From contig JADHMP010000002.1 in the NCBI GenBank assembly GCA_016779985.1, positions 186,001-250,000 on the forward strand: a stretch of DNA of 64,000 nucleotides, given 5' to 3'. This DNA comes from JADHMP01 sp016779985. Its GTDB lineage: Bacteria > Bacteroidota > Bacteroidia > Flavobacteriales > Flavobacteriaceae. The notes beneath the pieces are model-generated. The model was not told where the DNA came from, made no database searches, and saw only the letters and a list, made by a program, of their open reading frames with translations. The position numbers were made by a program, and so were the translations under genes. Positions 15,369-25,194 of this stretch are shown one piece after another; position 1 is the stretch's first letter, and each line of letters starts with the position of its first letter.

Positions 15369-17948
15369 ATGGATATTGAAGATCATTTAAATCAAGATTC
15401 CAATACAGGAGCCTCCTTGGTGAAAGTTACTGGAATGTATCAAGATTGGTTTCTTGACTATGCTTCCTATGTCATTTTGGAACGGGCTGTACCTGTCATT
15501 GAAGATGGCTTGAAGCCAGTGCAAAGAAGAATTTTGCACTCGATGAAAGATCTGGATGATGGGCGTTACAATAAGGTGGCGAATATAGTGGGGCACACCA
15601 TGCAATATCATCCTCATGGAGATGCTAGCATTGCTGATGCGATGGTTCAAATTGGGCAAAAAGAATTGCTCATCGACATGCAGGGTAATTGGGGAAATAT
15701 ACTTACGGGCGATAGTGCAGCAGCTTCCAGATACATAGAAGCACGCTTGTCTAAATTTGCTTTGGAAGTTGTTTTTAGTCCTAAAGTAACTCAATGGCAG
15801 CTTTCTTATGATGGGAGAAAAAAAGAACCCGTTCACCTACCCGTTAAGTTTCCTCTATTATTAGCTCAAGGTGCTGAAGGCATTGCCGTAGGTCTGTCTA
15901 CTAAAATTCTACCTCACAATTTCAATGAACTTCTCGATGCTAGCATACAACACCTAAAGGGAAGAAGGTTTAAATTATATCCTGATTTTCAAACGGGTGG
16001 TATCGCCGATGTTCAAAATTATAATGATGGATTGCGTGGTGGTAAAGTGAGAGTGCGTGCCAAAATAAGTCAACTGAATAAAAACACATTGATTATTACT
16101 GAAATTCCTTTCAGCACAAACACTTCTAGTTTGATCGATAGTATTTTAAAGGCTAATGATAAGGGCAAAATAAAAATTAAACAGATTGAAGATAACACCG
16201 CCGCAGAAGTTGAGATTTTAGTGCATTTACCAAATGGAATATCACCCGATAAAACAATCGATGCGCTTTATGCGTTTACTTCTTGTGAAACTTCTATTTC
16301 TCCTCTTGGGTGTTTAATTATTGATAACAAACCCCATTTTATGGGGGTAAGTGAAATGTTGAAAATATCAACAGATCATACTGTTCAAATTTTAAAAATG
16401 GAGTTGGAAGTACAACTTCAAGAATTAGAAAATCAATGGCACTATGCTTCTTTAGAAAGAATTTTTATTGAAAATAGAATCTACCGTGATATTGAAGAAC
16501 AGACCACTTGGGAGGGTGTTTTGGAGGCTATTGAAAAAGGATTAAAGCCACACATTAGTCACCTCAAGCGTCCTGTTATTGAAGAAGATTTAGTGCGTTT
16601 AACAGAAATTAGAATTAAGCGAATATCCAAATTCGATCTAGATAAAGCACAGCAAAAAATTGAAGCGTTAGAAACTGATATTGAAGAAGTCAAAAACAAT
16701 CTAAACCACCTCATTGATTATTCAATTCGATATTTCTCCCATTTGAAGAAAACTTATGGCAAGGAGAAACAACGTAAAACTGAAATTAGAATATTTGATG
16801 ATGTTGATGCCAAAAAAGTTGTGGTACGCAATCAAAAACTTTATGTCAACAAAGAAGAGGGTTTTATTGGAACAGGACTGCGAAAAGACGAATATGTTTG
16901 CGATTGTTCTGATATTGATGATGCCATCGTTTTTACTCAAGAAGGAAAAATGCAAGTTGTCAAGGTAGACTCAAAAATATTTGTGGGAAAAAATATTATA
17001 CATGTCAACGTCTTTAGGAAAAAAGACAGCCGGACCATTTATAATATGATTTATAGAGATGGTAAACGAGGAGCTAGTTATATCAAGCGCTTTGCTGTTA
17101 CAGGAATCACAAGAGATAAAGAGTATGATCTCACTCAAGGTAAAGCACAATCTAATCTGCTTTATTTTTCAGCTAACCCAAATGGAGAAGCTGAAGTGAT
17201 AACTATTCTTTTGCGCAACACAGGTAGTATTAAAAAATTGAAATGGGAACTCAATTTTGCTGATTTACAAATAAAAGGTAGGGGAGTTCGTGGCAATATT
17301 GTGACCAAATATCCTGTTCGAAAAATTGAATTAAAGGAAAAAGGAGTCTCAACATTAAAGCCCAGAAAAATATGGTTTGATGATACTGTAAAACGACTCA
17401 ACCTAGAGGGTCGTGGAGAATTGTTGGGAGCATTTAAAGGAGATGACAAACTCCTTGTGATTTCAAATTTGGGCCATGCTAAAGTAGTGCAGCCTGAAAT
17501 GACCTTGCATTTTGAAGAAAACCTATTGCATATAGAAAAATGGATTCCCAACAAGCCAATAACAGCAATTTATTTTGACCCAGAGAAGAATCGTTATTTT
17601 ATTAAACGATTCTTGATTGAAAATGAGAATAAAGAAGATTCCTTTATAAAAGAAGGAGGTAAATTGACCTATTGCAGTTTTGAGTGGCGACCTGTTTTAG
17701 AAGTTCAATTTGAAAAACCTAGAGGGAAAGAAGCTGTTAGCCCTCTTATTGTAAATGCTGAAGAATTTATTGCCATAAAAGGATTTAAAGCTTTAGGCAA
17801 TCAACTCACCGATAATAAACTTAAAACTGTCGTTCTAAAAGAAAAGCTCCCCTACACCCCTCCCAAAGAAGAACGTATAGAAGAAATTGAAGTTACTGAG
17901 GAAGAAACTCTAAAAGCAGATTCGCCTCAAACAAGATTAGATATTTAA
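15369..17948 (+). CDS. parC: DNA topoisomerase IV subunit A
   Basis: 859 aa. The breakage-reunion domain carries the catalytic Tyr within DSAAASRYIEARLS near residue 120; the preceding VGHTMQYHPHGDASI segment is the quinolone-pocket/DNA-gate region. A coiled-coil segment lies near residues 330-460, followed by a C-terminal beta-pinwheel-like region. I could not find the GyrA box QRRGGKG, which supports ParC over GyrA. The tail is acidic (EERIEEIEVTEEE). Its TAA interlocks with the terC stop (TTAA at 17945-17948). Confidence 0.94.
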   Translation: MDIEDHLNQDSNTGASLVKVTGMYQDWFLDYASYVILERAVPVIEDGLKPVQRRILHSMKDLDDGRYNKVANIVGHTMQYHPHGDASIADAMVQIGQKELLIDMQGNWGNILTGDSAAASRYIEARLSKFALEVVFSPKVTQWQLSYDGRKKEPVHLPVKFPLLLAQGAEGIAVGLSTKILPHNFNELLDASIQHLKGRRFKLYPDFQTGGIADVQNYNDGLRGGKVRVRAKISQLNKNTLIITEIPFSTNTSSLIDSILKANDKGKIKIKQIEDNTAAEVEILVHLPNGISPDKTIDALYAFTSCETSISPLGCLIIDNKPHFMGVSEMLKISTDHTVQILKMELEVQLQELENQWHYASLERIFIENRIYRDIEEQTTWEGVLEAIEKGLKPHISHLKRPVIEEDLVRLTEIRIKRISKFDLDKAQQKIEALETDIEEVKNNLNHLIDYSIRYFSHLKKTYGKEKQRKTEIRIFDDVDAKKVVVRNQKLYVNKEEGFIGTGLRKDEYVCDCSDIDDAIVFTQEGKMQVVKVDSKIFVGKNIIHVNVFRKKDSRTIYNMIYRDGKRGASYIKRFAVTGITRDKEYDLTQGKAQSNLLYFSANPNGEAEVITILLRNTGSIKKLKWELNFADLQIKGRGVRGNIVTKYPVRKIELKEKGVSTLKPRKIWFDDTVKRLNLEGRGELLGAFKGDDKLLVISNLGHAKVVQPEMTLHFEENLLHIEKWIPNKPITAIYFDPEKNRYFIKRFLIENENKEDSFIKEGGKLTYCSFEWRPVLEVQFEKPRGKEAVSPLIVNAEEFIAIKGFKALGNQLTDNKLKTVVLKEKLPYTPPKEERIEEIEVTEEETLKADSPQTRLDI

Positions 17949-18709
17949 TTTTTCTTTTTTACACGCATGTTGATCATCTCAACACCCAATGAAAAGGCAA
18001 TCGCAAAATAGAGATACCCTTTAGGTATTGTCCCTATGCTGGTTCCAAAAAGAAGTGTATTTGACTGGTGGGCACCTTCAGCAATCAACATAAAACCTAT
18101 TAGTAATAAAAAGGAAAGACCCAAAATTTGAAGTGAAGGGTGTTTATTCATAAATTCATTGATCCTAGAGGCAAAACCAATCATCAAAACAATAGAAATC
18201 ACTATGGCACTCACCATCACACCAAATGCATGGTCGATTCCATTTGTCATTCCTACTGCGGTGAGAATCGAGTCAAAAGAAAACACAATATCAATTAAAA
18301 TAATTTGAACTAAAATATTCCTTTTTAGGAGACGCTTTTTTGGTAATTCTTCGGTGGAAGATTCGGCTACTTTTGCCTCCACTTTTTCAAAAATTTCGTG
18401 TGTGCTTTTATAAATTAAAAATAACCCACCTATAAAAAGAATTAATGCTTCAATTGAAATGGACGATGAAAAGAAGGTAGTTTCAACTACCCAAAAGGGT
18501 GCTCTCATTTTTACTAAAAGAGAAACTCCAAATAAAAGAAGTATTCTGGTGATCATGGCCAATAAAAGCCCAATTCGCATTAAGGACTTTCTTTCGTTTA
18601 TTGGAAATCGATTTGCTAAAATTGAAATAAAAATAATGTTGTCTATGCCCAAAACAATCTCTAAAAAAGTAAGTGTTAAAAAAGCTGAGATAAGTTCTGA
18701 AGAGAGCAT
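17945..18709 (-). CDS. TerC family integral membrane protein
   Basis: 254 aa, about seven transmembrane helices. The family signature FLEIVLGIDNIIFISILANRF sits at the N-terminus (residues 14-34, shown in part), and a second acidic motif DIVFSFDSILTAVGM lies near residue 140. These paired Asp-containing motifs define TerC/Alx proteins, which are linked to manganese export and to metal loading of exported proteins. It is the last gene of an apparent operon with an XRE regulator and a small lipoprotein (gap 12 bp). Confidence 0.92.
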   Translation of the reverse strand: MLSSELISAFLTLTFLEIVLGIDNIIFISILANRFPINERKSLMRIGLLLAMITRILLLFGVSLLVKMRAPFWVVETTFFSSSISIEALILFIGGLFLIYKSTHEIFEKVEAKVAESSTEELPKKRLLKRNILVQIILIDIVFSFDSILTAVGMTNGIDHAFGVMVSAIVISIVLMIGFASRINEFMNKHPSLQILGLSFLLLIGFMLIAEGAHQSNTLLFGTSIGTIPKGYLYFAIAFSLGVEMINMRVKKKN

Positions 18710-18721
18710 GAAAATTGGAGC

Positions 18722-19099
18722 TTATTTGATTTTTTTTATCGTACCCCTTTGTACATTTTTAGTATCACCAACCAAGGCATATTCGAAGGTGTATTCAGCC
18801 TCTTTTGTTGATAAAATCTCCATACGAATAGGTCGCTTGTCTTGATTAGAAATAGGATTTCTTTTAGTTAAGATACATTCACAATCGTTAACCCATCTAA
18901 TATTTGCTGTATCTATTTTTCCTTCAAAAAATTCAACTTCAAAGAATTCATTACGCTCAAACCTAGACGTCTTAAGGCTTCCATTGACTATAGTAGTAAA
19001 TTCAAAAGTGCCTTTATGAAAAGGTAAACAATTGCGATCAACTTGATAACAAGATAAATTCATGAAGACAAGGCAAATACTTGCAAAATACTTTTTCAT
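18722..19099 (-). CDS. Small secreted or lipoprotein of unknown function
   Basis: 125 aa from ATG 19099. An N-terminal signal (KKYFASICLVFMNLSC) ends at Cys17, suggesting a lipoprotein. The mature domain has two further cysteines in NDCECILTKRNP and an alternating pattern suggesting a beta-rich fold. Similar Bacteroidetes proteins are often mislabelled DNA topoisomerase IV because of this very neighbourhood; nothing in the sequence supports that name. It lies between the XRE regulator (16 bp) and terC (12 bp), so it is probably coexpressed with them. Confidence 0.7.
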   Translation of the reverse strand: MKKYFASICLVFMNLSCYQVDRNCLPFHKGTFEFTTIVNGSLKTSRFERNEFFEVEFFEGKIDTANIRWVNDCECILTKRNPISNQDKRPIRMEILSTKEAEYTFEYALVGDTKNVQRGTIKKIK

Positions 19100-19115
19100 A
19101 GCCACTGCTAAAATA

Positions 19116-19517
19116 CTAAGATTTTGGAGAATAAATTTTAAATGTACCATCCTTGTAGAGGGTGATAACTGTTTCAATATCTGAATTTATCAATTTAGGA
19201 ACCACTTTTATTTCTGATGAATCACTATCAGATTCTATTGGCATTGAAATAAATTCATCTACAGTCTCACTTTCTAGTTTTAAAAATTTATTGTTTTCTG
19301 TTTTTTTCTGCCCCAGTAGGAGCCAGGTTAAATCTATCTCCTCAAATGCATCATGAATTTTTAAAATAAATTCTAAACTTGGTTTGTTACGTTGTGCTAA
19401 TATATGAGAAACCGAAGAACGTTGCACACCGATTTTTGAAGCAAAAGCAGCAGCAGAAAGTTGCTTTTGAGTCATTAATTCTTGAAGCCGATTAATAAAA
19501 GCTAAAGTGTTTAACAT
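19116..19517 (-). CDS. XRE family helix-turn-helix transcriptional regulator
   Basis: 133 aa. An N-terminal Cro/C1-type HTH covers residues 8-65 (LSAAAFASKIGVQRSSVSHILAQ is the scanning and recognition helix region, quoted in part). The C-terminal half is short, acidic and serine-rich, without a recognised ligand or peptidase domain. It is the first gene of a minus-strand run with a lipoprotein and terC, which it may control. The 267-bp upstream gap is very AT-rich and could hold its operator, but I see no clear palindrome. Confidence 0.85.
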   Translation of the reverse strand: MLNTLAFINRLQELMTQKQLSAAAFASKIGVQRSSVSHILAQRNKPSLEFILKIHDAFEEIDLTWLLLGQKKTENNKFLKLESETVDEFISMPIESDSDSSEIKVVPKLINSDIETVITLYKDGTFKIYSPKS

Positions 19518-19784
19518 TGTAAACTTTCTGATTTTCTATACTAATATAAATAAATATCAAATACTATTTAAAAGATTATTGATTTAAAATAATTCAATCT
19601 ATTATTTAATTATTATTCGTAAAACCATGATAATCAAATGTTAATATTTCAAAATATATATTTTGTTTATAAATGTATCCAAATCACTACCCTTTTGAAT
19701 GATACTGTTTCCATTTGTAACAATATTGAGTTGCATATTGTATATAATTGTAAACTTATTGTTGTTTACATTTGTAGTTTTATA
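19518..19784. other. AT-rich divergent intergenic region
   Basis: 267 bp between the divergent XRE regulator and M14 peptidase genes. It is made mostly of A/T runs with several short ATAATT-type repeats. Apart from the -7 box at 19767 I find no gene, hairpin terminator or RNA gene in it. It is the most likely place for regulatory sites serving both flanking genes. Confidence 0.6.
19767..19774 (+). promoter_or_regulatory. Candidate -7 box (TAnnTTTG) for the M14 peptidase
   Basis: TACATTTG, an exact -7 consensus, ends 10 nt before the ATG at 19785. A TTG at 19748-19750 lies 16 nt upstream, just short of the usual -33 spacing. The box lies inside the longer in-frame reading from 19638 and so favours the shorter gene model. 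Confidence 0.42.
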
Positions 19785-20882
19785 ATGATTCAAGAACGTT
19801 ACTTTCCACCTAAACTAGTAGAAGACCAATTAAATCAATGGGGAAATAAACTCGCTATATCAAATATTGGTTCATCTGTAGAAAACAGACCCATTCAATG
19901 CATCACTTTAGGAGAAGGAGACTTGAAAATACTATTATGGTCTCAAATGCACGGGGACGAAAGCACCACCACACGAGCACTTCTGCTATTACTTCCTTGG
20001 CTATTAGCTCCAGAACAAAAGCCATTGAGGGATAGTTTAAGTGTGCGTATCATTCCCCAATTAAATCCAGACGGAGCCTTTGCTTATACCCGTGAAAATG
20101 CAAATGGTATCGATTTAAATAGAGACGCCATCAATTTAAGTCAGCCTGAAAGCCGTTGTTTAAAAGATTGTTTTGATGGTTTTCAACCTGATTATTGTTT
20201 CAATTTGCACGATCAAAGAACCATTTACGGGGTGGATTCATTTCCTGTTCCAGCCACTCTTTCTTTTTTAGCTCCTGCAGCTGATAATACCCGTAAAATA
20301 ACACCCGCTCGTTCTAAAGCAATGAAATTAATTTTTGACATTGCTGCACATTTGACGGATGATTTACCAAATGGAATTGGACGTTTTGATGATACCTACA
20401 ACTCAAATTGTGTAGGAGACACCTTTTCTTCGCTTGCTACCCCCACTCTTTTATTTGAAGCGGGACATTTTCAAAATGATTATGCACGCTCAAAAACTGT
20501 CGGATTTGTCCTAAAAGCGCTTCAAAAGGCGTTGCAATCTATTGCAAGTCAAGAGTACCAATCAAAGCGTGTAGAAGATTATTTCTCCATTCCAGAAAAT
20601 TCTAAATCATTTTATGATCTTCTGCTAATTGGTGCTACAATAGCATCAGAGGGTAAAACAACTAAGAACCAATTTCTAGTGTTGCAATACGAGGAGCGTC
20701 TTCAAAACAAAAAATTATTTTTTCTCCCAAGAATGGTTGCTTTTTCTTCAGAAAAACCGATACAAAAATTTCATCGTGAGATAAAACTTTCTGATGAATT
20801 AAAAACTGAACAAATACATTTTTCGATTAATAAAATCTTTAAAAATCCAGTTTTTGATAAATTATTGTCAGTGATTAGCTGA
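19785..20882 (+). CDS. M14 family zinc carboxypeptidase-like protein
   Basis: 365 aa from ATG 19785. The zinc ligands are visible as HGDE in LWSQMHGDEST near residue 57 and a His in FNLHDQR near 143; IDLNRDA near 115 carries the substrate-carboxylate Asn-Arg pair. The Glu in LLFEAGHF near 225 is the likely catalytic base. No signal peptide is seen, so the protein is probably cytoplasmic. Activity on peptide or amidated substrates is expected; the target is unknown. An extra 49 codons upstream are open but unlike the family. Confidence 0.87.
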   Translation: MIQERYFPPKLVEDQLNQWGNKLAISNIGSSVENRPIQCITLGEGDLKILLWSQMHGDESTTTRALLLLLPWLLAPEQKPLRDSLSVRIIPQLNPDGAFAYTRENANGIDLNRDAINLSQPESRCLKDCFDGFQPDYCFNLHDQRTIYGVDSFPVPATLSFLAPAADNTRKITPARSKAMKLIFDIAAHLTDDLPNGIGRFDDTYNSNCVGDTFSSLATPTLLFEAGHFQNDYARSKTVGFVLKALQKALQSIASQEYQSKRVEDYFSIPENSKSFYDLLLIGATIASEGKTTKNQFLVLQYEERLQNKKLFFLPRMVAFSSEKPIQKFHREIKLSDELKTEQIHFSINKIFKNPVFDKLLSVIS

Positions 20883-20899
20883 TTTTGTTGAAAAAAACT

Positions 20900-20907
20900 T
20901 ATTTTTG
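20900..20907 (+). promoter_or_regulatory. Candidate -7 box (TAnnTTTG) for the Lrp/AsnC gene
   Basis: TATTTTTG ends 25 nt before the ATG of the Lrp/AsnC regulator and lies just after the M14 peptidase stop. A TTTG at 20884-20887 is closer than the usual -33 spacing, so only the -7 box is claimed. Confidence 0.4.
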
Positions 20908-20932
20908 GCAGCATAAAACAAACTTTATTTAA

Positions 20933-21412
20933 ATGGGAAAAATTGCACTTGATGAGGTTGATCATCAAATACTAGACATTCTTATTGATAACACCCGAAT
21001 ACCCTTTACAGACATCTCTAAACGTCTATTGGTTTCTGCGGGTACGGTTCATGTGCGAGTCAAAAAAATGGAAGACGCAGGAATTATAAAAGGTTCATCA
21101 CTTACGTTAGATTATGTGAAATTGGGTTATTCGTTTATTGCTTATGCAGGAATATTTTTGGATAAAACCAGTCGAACGCAACAAGTTATAAATGATTTGA
21201 AGGCTATTCCTTATGTAACAGTTGCACACGTAACTACAGGAAAATTTAATATTTTTTGTAAGGTGAGAGCACGTGACACCCTCCACGCAAAAGAGATTAT
21301 TTTTAATATAGATGACATTGAAGGGGTTTCAAGAACAGAAACTATGATTTCAATGGAGGAAAGCATAAATGATAAAAAACGTTTAATGCACAGAATTTTT
21401 AATGAAATGTAA
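20933..21412 (+). CDS. Lrp/AsnC family transcriptional regulator
   Basis: 159 aa. An N-terminal winged HTH (LDEVDHQILDIL, then SAGTVHVRVKKMEDAGII) is followed by the RAM/AsnC ligand-binding domain with TGKFNIFCKVRARDT near residue 98. It likely senses an amino acid and regulates metabolism genes as an octamer. It lies 21 bp upstream of ppc on the same strand, so control of anaplerotic carbon flow is possible, but this is inferred from position only. Confidence 0.9.
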   Translation: MGKIALDEVDHQILDILIDNTRIPFTDISKRLLVSAGTVHVRVKKMEDAGIIKGSSLTLDYVKLGYSFIAYAGIFLDKTSRTQQVINDLKAIPYVTVAHVTTGKFNIFCKVRARDTLHAKEIIFNIDDIEGVSRTETMISMEESINDKKRLMHRIFNEM

Positions 21413-21433
21413 TTTTATTGTATCAGAAAATAA

Positions 21434-24022
21434 ATGACCCGAAAACCTAAAATTGAACGATTTGAAGAAAAGGTTCTTTCTCGTTTCCAAATATACAATA
21501 GTCTTTTTTTAACCCTTCCGTTCAAATCAATAAGGAACACTTCGGTTCTTCTTCCTCTTTTTACTGATTTTTGTAAACGTGCCTATGAAGAGGGAGTACC
21601 CCCAATGGAAATTGTAGAAAGTTTTATTGACCAATATGTTCCTCAACTCAAAAAAAAGGAACGCTTAGACTTGCTTTTTCATTTCATACAATATATTGAA
21701 CGTCAAGTAGTTTTATTTGATGCCATTGAAGATGCAGCCTATGGCTATGTTAATGATATGAGTGGCCGAGGAACTTTACAACATGTCAAATCAGAAGCGG
21801 CTAACAATCAAATTACAGAACAATTAATTAGTCATATAGAAAACTTTAAGTTACGAATTGTTTTAACTGCTCACCCCACTCAATTTTATCCTGACAATGT
21901 ATTGGTGATCATCAATGAGCTCTCTAATGCAATAGCTAATGATGACATTATTACCATCAAAACTCTATTGGCGCAATTAGGTAAGACACCATTTTTTAAA
22001 AAAGAAAAGCCAACTCCTTTTGATGAGGCAGTGAGTTTGATATGGTATCTAGAAAATGTCTTTTATCACTCTGCAGCTCAGATTTGTAATTACCTCAAAA
22101 AACATATTTATAAAGAGAAGCCACTTAATAATCCAATTTTTGATTTTGGATTTTGGCCTGGAGGGGATCGTGATGGAAATCCCTTTGTCACATCAGAAAT
22201 AACACTTAAGACAGCAAAACGATTACAGTTTTCCATTTTACGAAATTATTATCGTGACCTTCGAAAATTAAAACGAAAAATTACTTTCCCCGGAGTAGAA
22301 GCACGTATACACCATCTTGAGGAAACTGTTTTTAATACTTTGTTTTATCCAAACAAAGCAAAAGGCTTTACCTATACTTTTTTCTTGAAAGAGCTGGAGG
22401 AGGTCTTAGAGTATGTTGAATTAGAACACAAAGGATTATATGCTGACGAAATTCAAGATTTAATTCACAAACTCAAACTGTTTGGATTTCATTTTGCCAG
22501 CCTTGATATCAGACAAGATTCTCGAGTGCACAATGGTGTTTTTGAAAACATTGTATCTCATCCTGAAAGTAAAAAGTATATAAAGAATTTACCAGATAAT
22601 TACCTAACCCTTAGCGTAGAAGAACGGTGCAAAGTTTTACCCAATTTTACAGGAAACATTGCCCCATCTTTATTCGATGATGAAATTACTCGGCAAACCT
22701 TAGAAAGCATCTATGCCATGAAGGATATTCAAGATTTCAATGGCGAAAAAGGATGTAATAGATACATTATCAGCAACTGTCAAACGCTAGAAAACATTTT
22801 ACAGCTCTTTGCTATGCACCGCATATGTGGGTGGGAAAAACCTACAGTAGATTTTATTCCTTTATTTGAAACTATTACTGATTTAGAAGAGGCTACTCAG
22901 GTGATGAGAGCTCTGTTTTTAAATCCAATTTATAGTGCCCATCTTCAGACACGAGAGATGAAGCAAACCATCATGCTTGGTTTTTCAGACGGTACAAAAG
23001 ATGGTGGCTATTTGATGGCTAATTGGAGTATTTACAAAACAAAACAAGCATTGAGCCTTTTAGGAGATGAATTTAATATTAGAATTGCCTTTTTTGATGG
23101 AAGAGGAGGTCCACCGGCTAGGGGAGGCGGCAATACACACCAGTTCTATGCCTCGATGGGAAGTGATATTCAAGCAAATGATATTCAACTCACAGTACAA
23201 GGGCAAACCATTAGTTCTAACTTTGGTACCCTTGATTCGTCTCAATTCAATTTAGAACAATTAGTAAGCTCTGGAATCAATAATAATGTTCTCAAACCCG
23301 GAGAGAATGATTTAAAGCCAGAAGAGCGTAAGACCATGGACGAACTTGCGCAAATAAGCTTTGAAACTTATCAAGCATTTAAAGCACACCCCAAATTTAT
23401 TCCCTATTTGGAGCGGATGTCAACATTGCCTTATTATGCTAAAACAAACATTGGAAGTAGGCCTTCAAAACGCGGTAAATCTAAAGAATTAGTCTTTTCT
23501 GATTTACGAGCTATCCCATTTGTGGGAAGCTGGAGCCTTCTAAAACAAAATGTCCCTGGATTTTTTGGTGTGGGATCAGCATTAAAAGCATTTAAAGACA
23601 AAGGAGCCATCCAAGAAGTAAAAAATCTTTACAACAATTCGAGATTCTTTAGAACCCTGCTTTTCAACAGTATGATGAGTTTGACAAAATCCTTTTTTCA
23701 ATTGACGCAATACATGCAAAACGATAAAGAATTTGGTTCGTTTTGGAAATTGATTTATAACGAATATGAATTGTCACATAAGCTCCTGTTAGAAGTCGCT
23801 GAGATGAATACTTTAATGGAAAATGAGTTAGCTGGCAAGGGATCCATTAAAGCTAGAGAAGAAATTGTTTTGCCCTTGTTGACGATTCAACAATTTGCTT
23901 TGATGAAAATTCAAGAAATGCAACAAAAGGGCCAATCAAATTCGAGTTTAAAAAGTGTTTATGAAGCACTAATTACCCGTTCATTGTTTGGAAACATCAA
24001 CGCGAGTAGAAATTCTGCTTAG
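21434..24022 (+). CDS. ppc: Phosphoenolpyruvate carboxylase
   Basis: 862 aa. It carboxylates PEP to oxaloacetate, replenishing the TCA cycle. Catalytic landmarks are VLTAHPTQF near residue 140, FWPGGDRDGNPFVT near 238, GFSDGTKDGGYL near 510, and the glycine loop FFDGRGGPPARGGGN near 553. The protein ends in SRNSA instead of the canonical NTG C-terminus, as I remember for this Bacteroidetes branch. The allosteric aspartate site cannot be assigned with certainty by eye. Its stop interlocks with that of aroB (TTAG, 24019-24022). Confidence 0.95.
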   Translation: MTRKPKIERFEEKVLSRFQIYNSLFLTLPFKSIRNTSVLLPLFTDFCKRAYEEGVPPMEIVESFIDQYVPQLKKKERLDLLFHFIQYIERQVVLFDAIEDAAYGYVNDMSGRGTLQHVKSEAANNQITEQLISHIENFKLRIVLTAHPTQFYPDNVLVIINELSNAIANDDIITIKTLLAQLGKTPFFKKEKPTPFDEAVSLIWYLENVFYHSAAQICNYLKKHIYKEKPLNNPIFDFGFWPGGDRDGNPFVTSEITLKTAKRLQFSILRNYYRDLRKLKRKITFPGVEARIHHLEETVFNTLFYPNKAKGFTYTFFLKELEEVLEYVELEHKGLYADEIQDLIHKLKLFGFHFASLDIRQDSRVHNGVFENIVSHPESKKYIKNLPDNYLTLSVEERCKVLPNFTGNIAPSLFDDEITRQTLESIYAMKDIQDFNGEKGCNRYIISNCQTLENILQLFAMHRICGWEKPTVDFIPLFETITDLEEATQVMRALFLNPIYSAHLQTREMKQTIMLGFSDGTKDGGYLMANWSIYKTKQALSLLGDEFNIRIAFFDGRGGPPARGGGNTHQFYASMGSDIQANDIQLTVQGQTISSNFGTLDSSQFNLEQLVSSGINNNVLKPGENDLKPEERKTMDELAQISFETYQAFKAHPKFIPYLERMSTLPYYAKTNIGSRPSKRGKSKELVFSDLRAIPFVGSWSLLKQNVPGFFGVGSALKAFKDKGAIQEVKNLYNNSRFFRTLLFNSMMSLTKSFFQLTQYMQNDKEFGSFWKLIYNEYELSHKLLLEVAEMNTLMENELAGKGSIKAREEIVLPLLTIQQFALMKIQEMQQKGQSNSSLKSVYEALITRSLFGNINASRNSA

Positions 24023-25086
24023 TGGGCGTAATATTCAAATGCATTTCCAAAAAGAGTTGGATTCACCTCAATATCAATAACCGGGCTTCCAATTGCTTGC
24101 AGCAAAACAAAATTTACTTTTCCTGCTCGATTTTTTTTATCGTGTTGCAATAAATTCAAAATTGCTTTTATTTCTTTTTGGGTGAAGTTTATTTTTGGAT
24201 AGTGTGACAAAAACGTGGTCTTTATTTTCTCCATTTCTTCTGAAGCAAGATTGGTTACTGCATTGGAAAGATAGGCTTCTAAAATCATTCCAATAGCTAT
24301 TGCTTCTCCATGAAGTAATCGCTCTTTATCAGACTGAGCTAAAAAATAGGATTCTATGGCATGTCCAAGAGTATGACCAAAATTTAAAATTTTACGAGTG
24401 CCTTTTTCAAAAGGATCAGCCGTGACAACTTCATTTTTTAATTCTACAGAACGAGAAACAAATGAGGTGATTTGATCTAAACGAATCCCTTTTAAGTCAC
24501 TCAACTCATCCCAATAGGCAGGGTCAGCAATAAGACCGTGTTTGAGCATTTCAGCAAAACCACTTCTCAATTCTACTTTTGGAAGGGAGTGGAGCCAATC
24601 TTCAACAATGACAACCATTTTAGGATCCCTTATGATTCCAATTTGATTTTTCAAGCCCCCTAAATCTACCCCTGTTTTTCCTCCGACCGAAGCATCAACC
24701 ATTGCCAGTAGGGTGGTAGGAATATTATAAAAAGGAATACCCCGTTTAAAGGCACAAGCTACAAATCCTCCGAGATCAGTAACTACACCCCCTCCTAAAT
24801 TGACCAACACACTGTTTCTATCAGCCCCTAAATGGGAAAGTTTAATCCATATGTCTTCACAAGTTTGCAAATGTTTATTTGGCTCTCCAGCCGGCATTTC
24901 CAGAATCTGGAAGTGATCTTTTTCCTCAAACCATTCTAAAAATGTGGGTAGGCAATATTTTTTTGTGTTTTCATCAACCAGAACAAAGTGCTTTGAATAT
25001 GCTCCATTCTTTAACTCCTCTATAAAATGTTGTTTTCCTTGAAGATAAAAAACGACTAGTGAACCATTTGATTGTATCTTTTTCAT
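24019..25086 (-). CDS. aroB: 3-dehydroquinate synthase
   Basis: 355 aa. NAD-binding segments are GGGVVTDLGGFVA near residue 98 and IPTTLLAMVDASVGGKTGVDLGG near 121 (quoted in part). The zinc ligands come from the Glu of GFAEMLKHGL near 180 and the His of NFGHTLGHAIE near 243, plus a later His near HGEAIAIGM. It makes 3-dehydroquinate from DAHP in the shikimate pathway; the pathway's last enzyme, aroC, is also in this window (54974-56038). It is a monocistronic-looking minus-strand gene. Confidence 0.95.
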   Translation of the reverse strand: MKKIQSNGSLVVFYLQGKQHFIEELKNGAYSKHFVLVDENTKKYCLPTFLEWFEEKDHFQILEMPAGEPNKHLQTCEDIWIKLSHLGADRNSVLVNLGGGVVTDLGGFVACAFKRGIPFYNIPTTLLAMVDASVGGKTGVDLGGLKNQIGIIRDPKMVVIVEDWLHSLPKVELRSGFAEMLKHGLIADPAYWDELSDLKGIRLDQITSFVSRSVELKNEVVTADPFEKGTRKILNFGHTLGHAIESYFLAQSDKERLLHGEAIAIGMILEAYLSNAVTNLASEEMEKIKTTFLSHYPKINFTQKEIKAILNLLQHDKKNRAGKVNFVLLQAIGSPVIDIEVNPTLFGNAFEYYAH

Positions 25087-25102
25087 TGCTTAAAGTGAGC
25101 CA

Positions 25103-25110
25103 CAAAAATA
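25103..25110 (-). promoter_or_regulatory. Candidate -7 box (TAnnTTTG) for aroB
   Basis: Read on the minus strand, TATTTTTG lies 16 nt before the aroB ATG. This is an exact -7 match; no well-spaced TTG was found. Confidence 0.38.
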
Positions 25111-25194
25111 ATAATTTTATTTCTTGAGGTAGACTTTTGTTATGGTTTGAAGTTTTTTCATTAATTTCATTTTATTTAGAATAAGAAATACCCA

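Noticed and set aside
13371..17948. DNA gyrase instead of topoisomerase IV
   Set aside because: No GyrA box (QRRGGKG) in the A subunit, and the paired gene order fits parE-parC.
19638..19784. Forty-nine-codon extension of the M14 peptidase
   Set aside because: Low-complexity AT-rich sequence that includes a -7 box; no M14 similarity.
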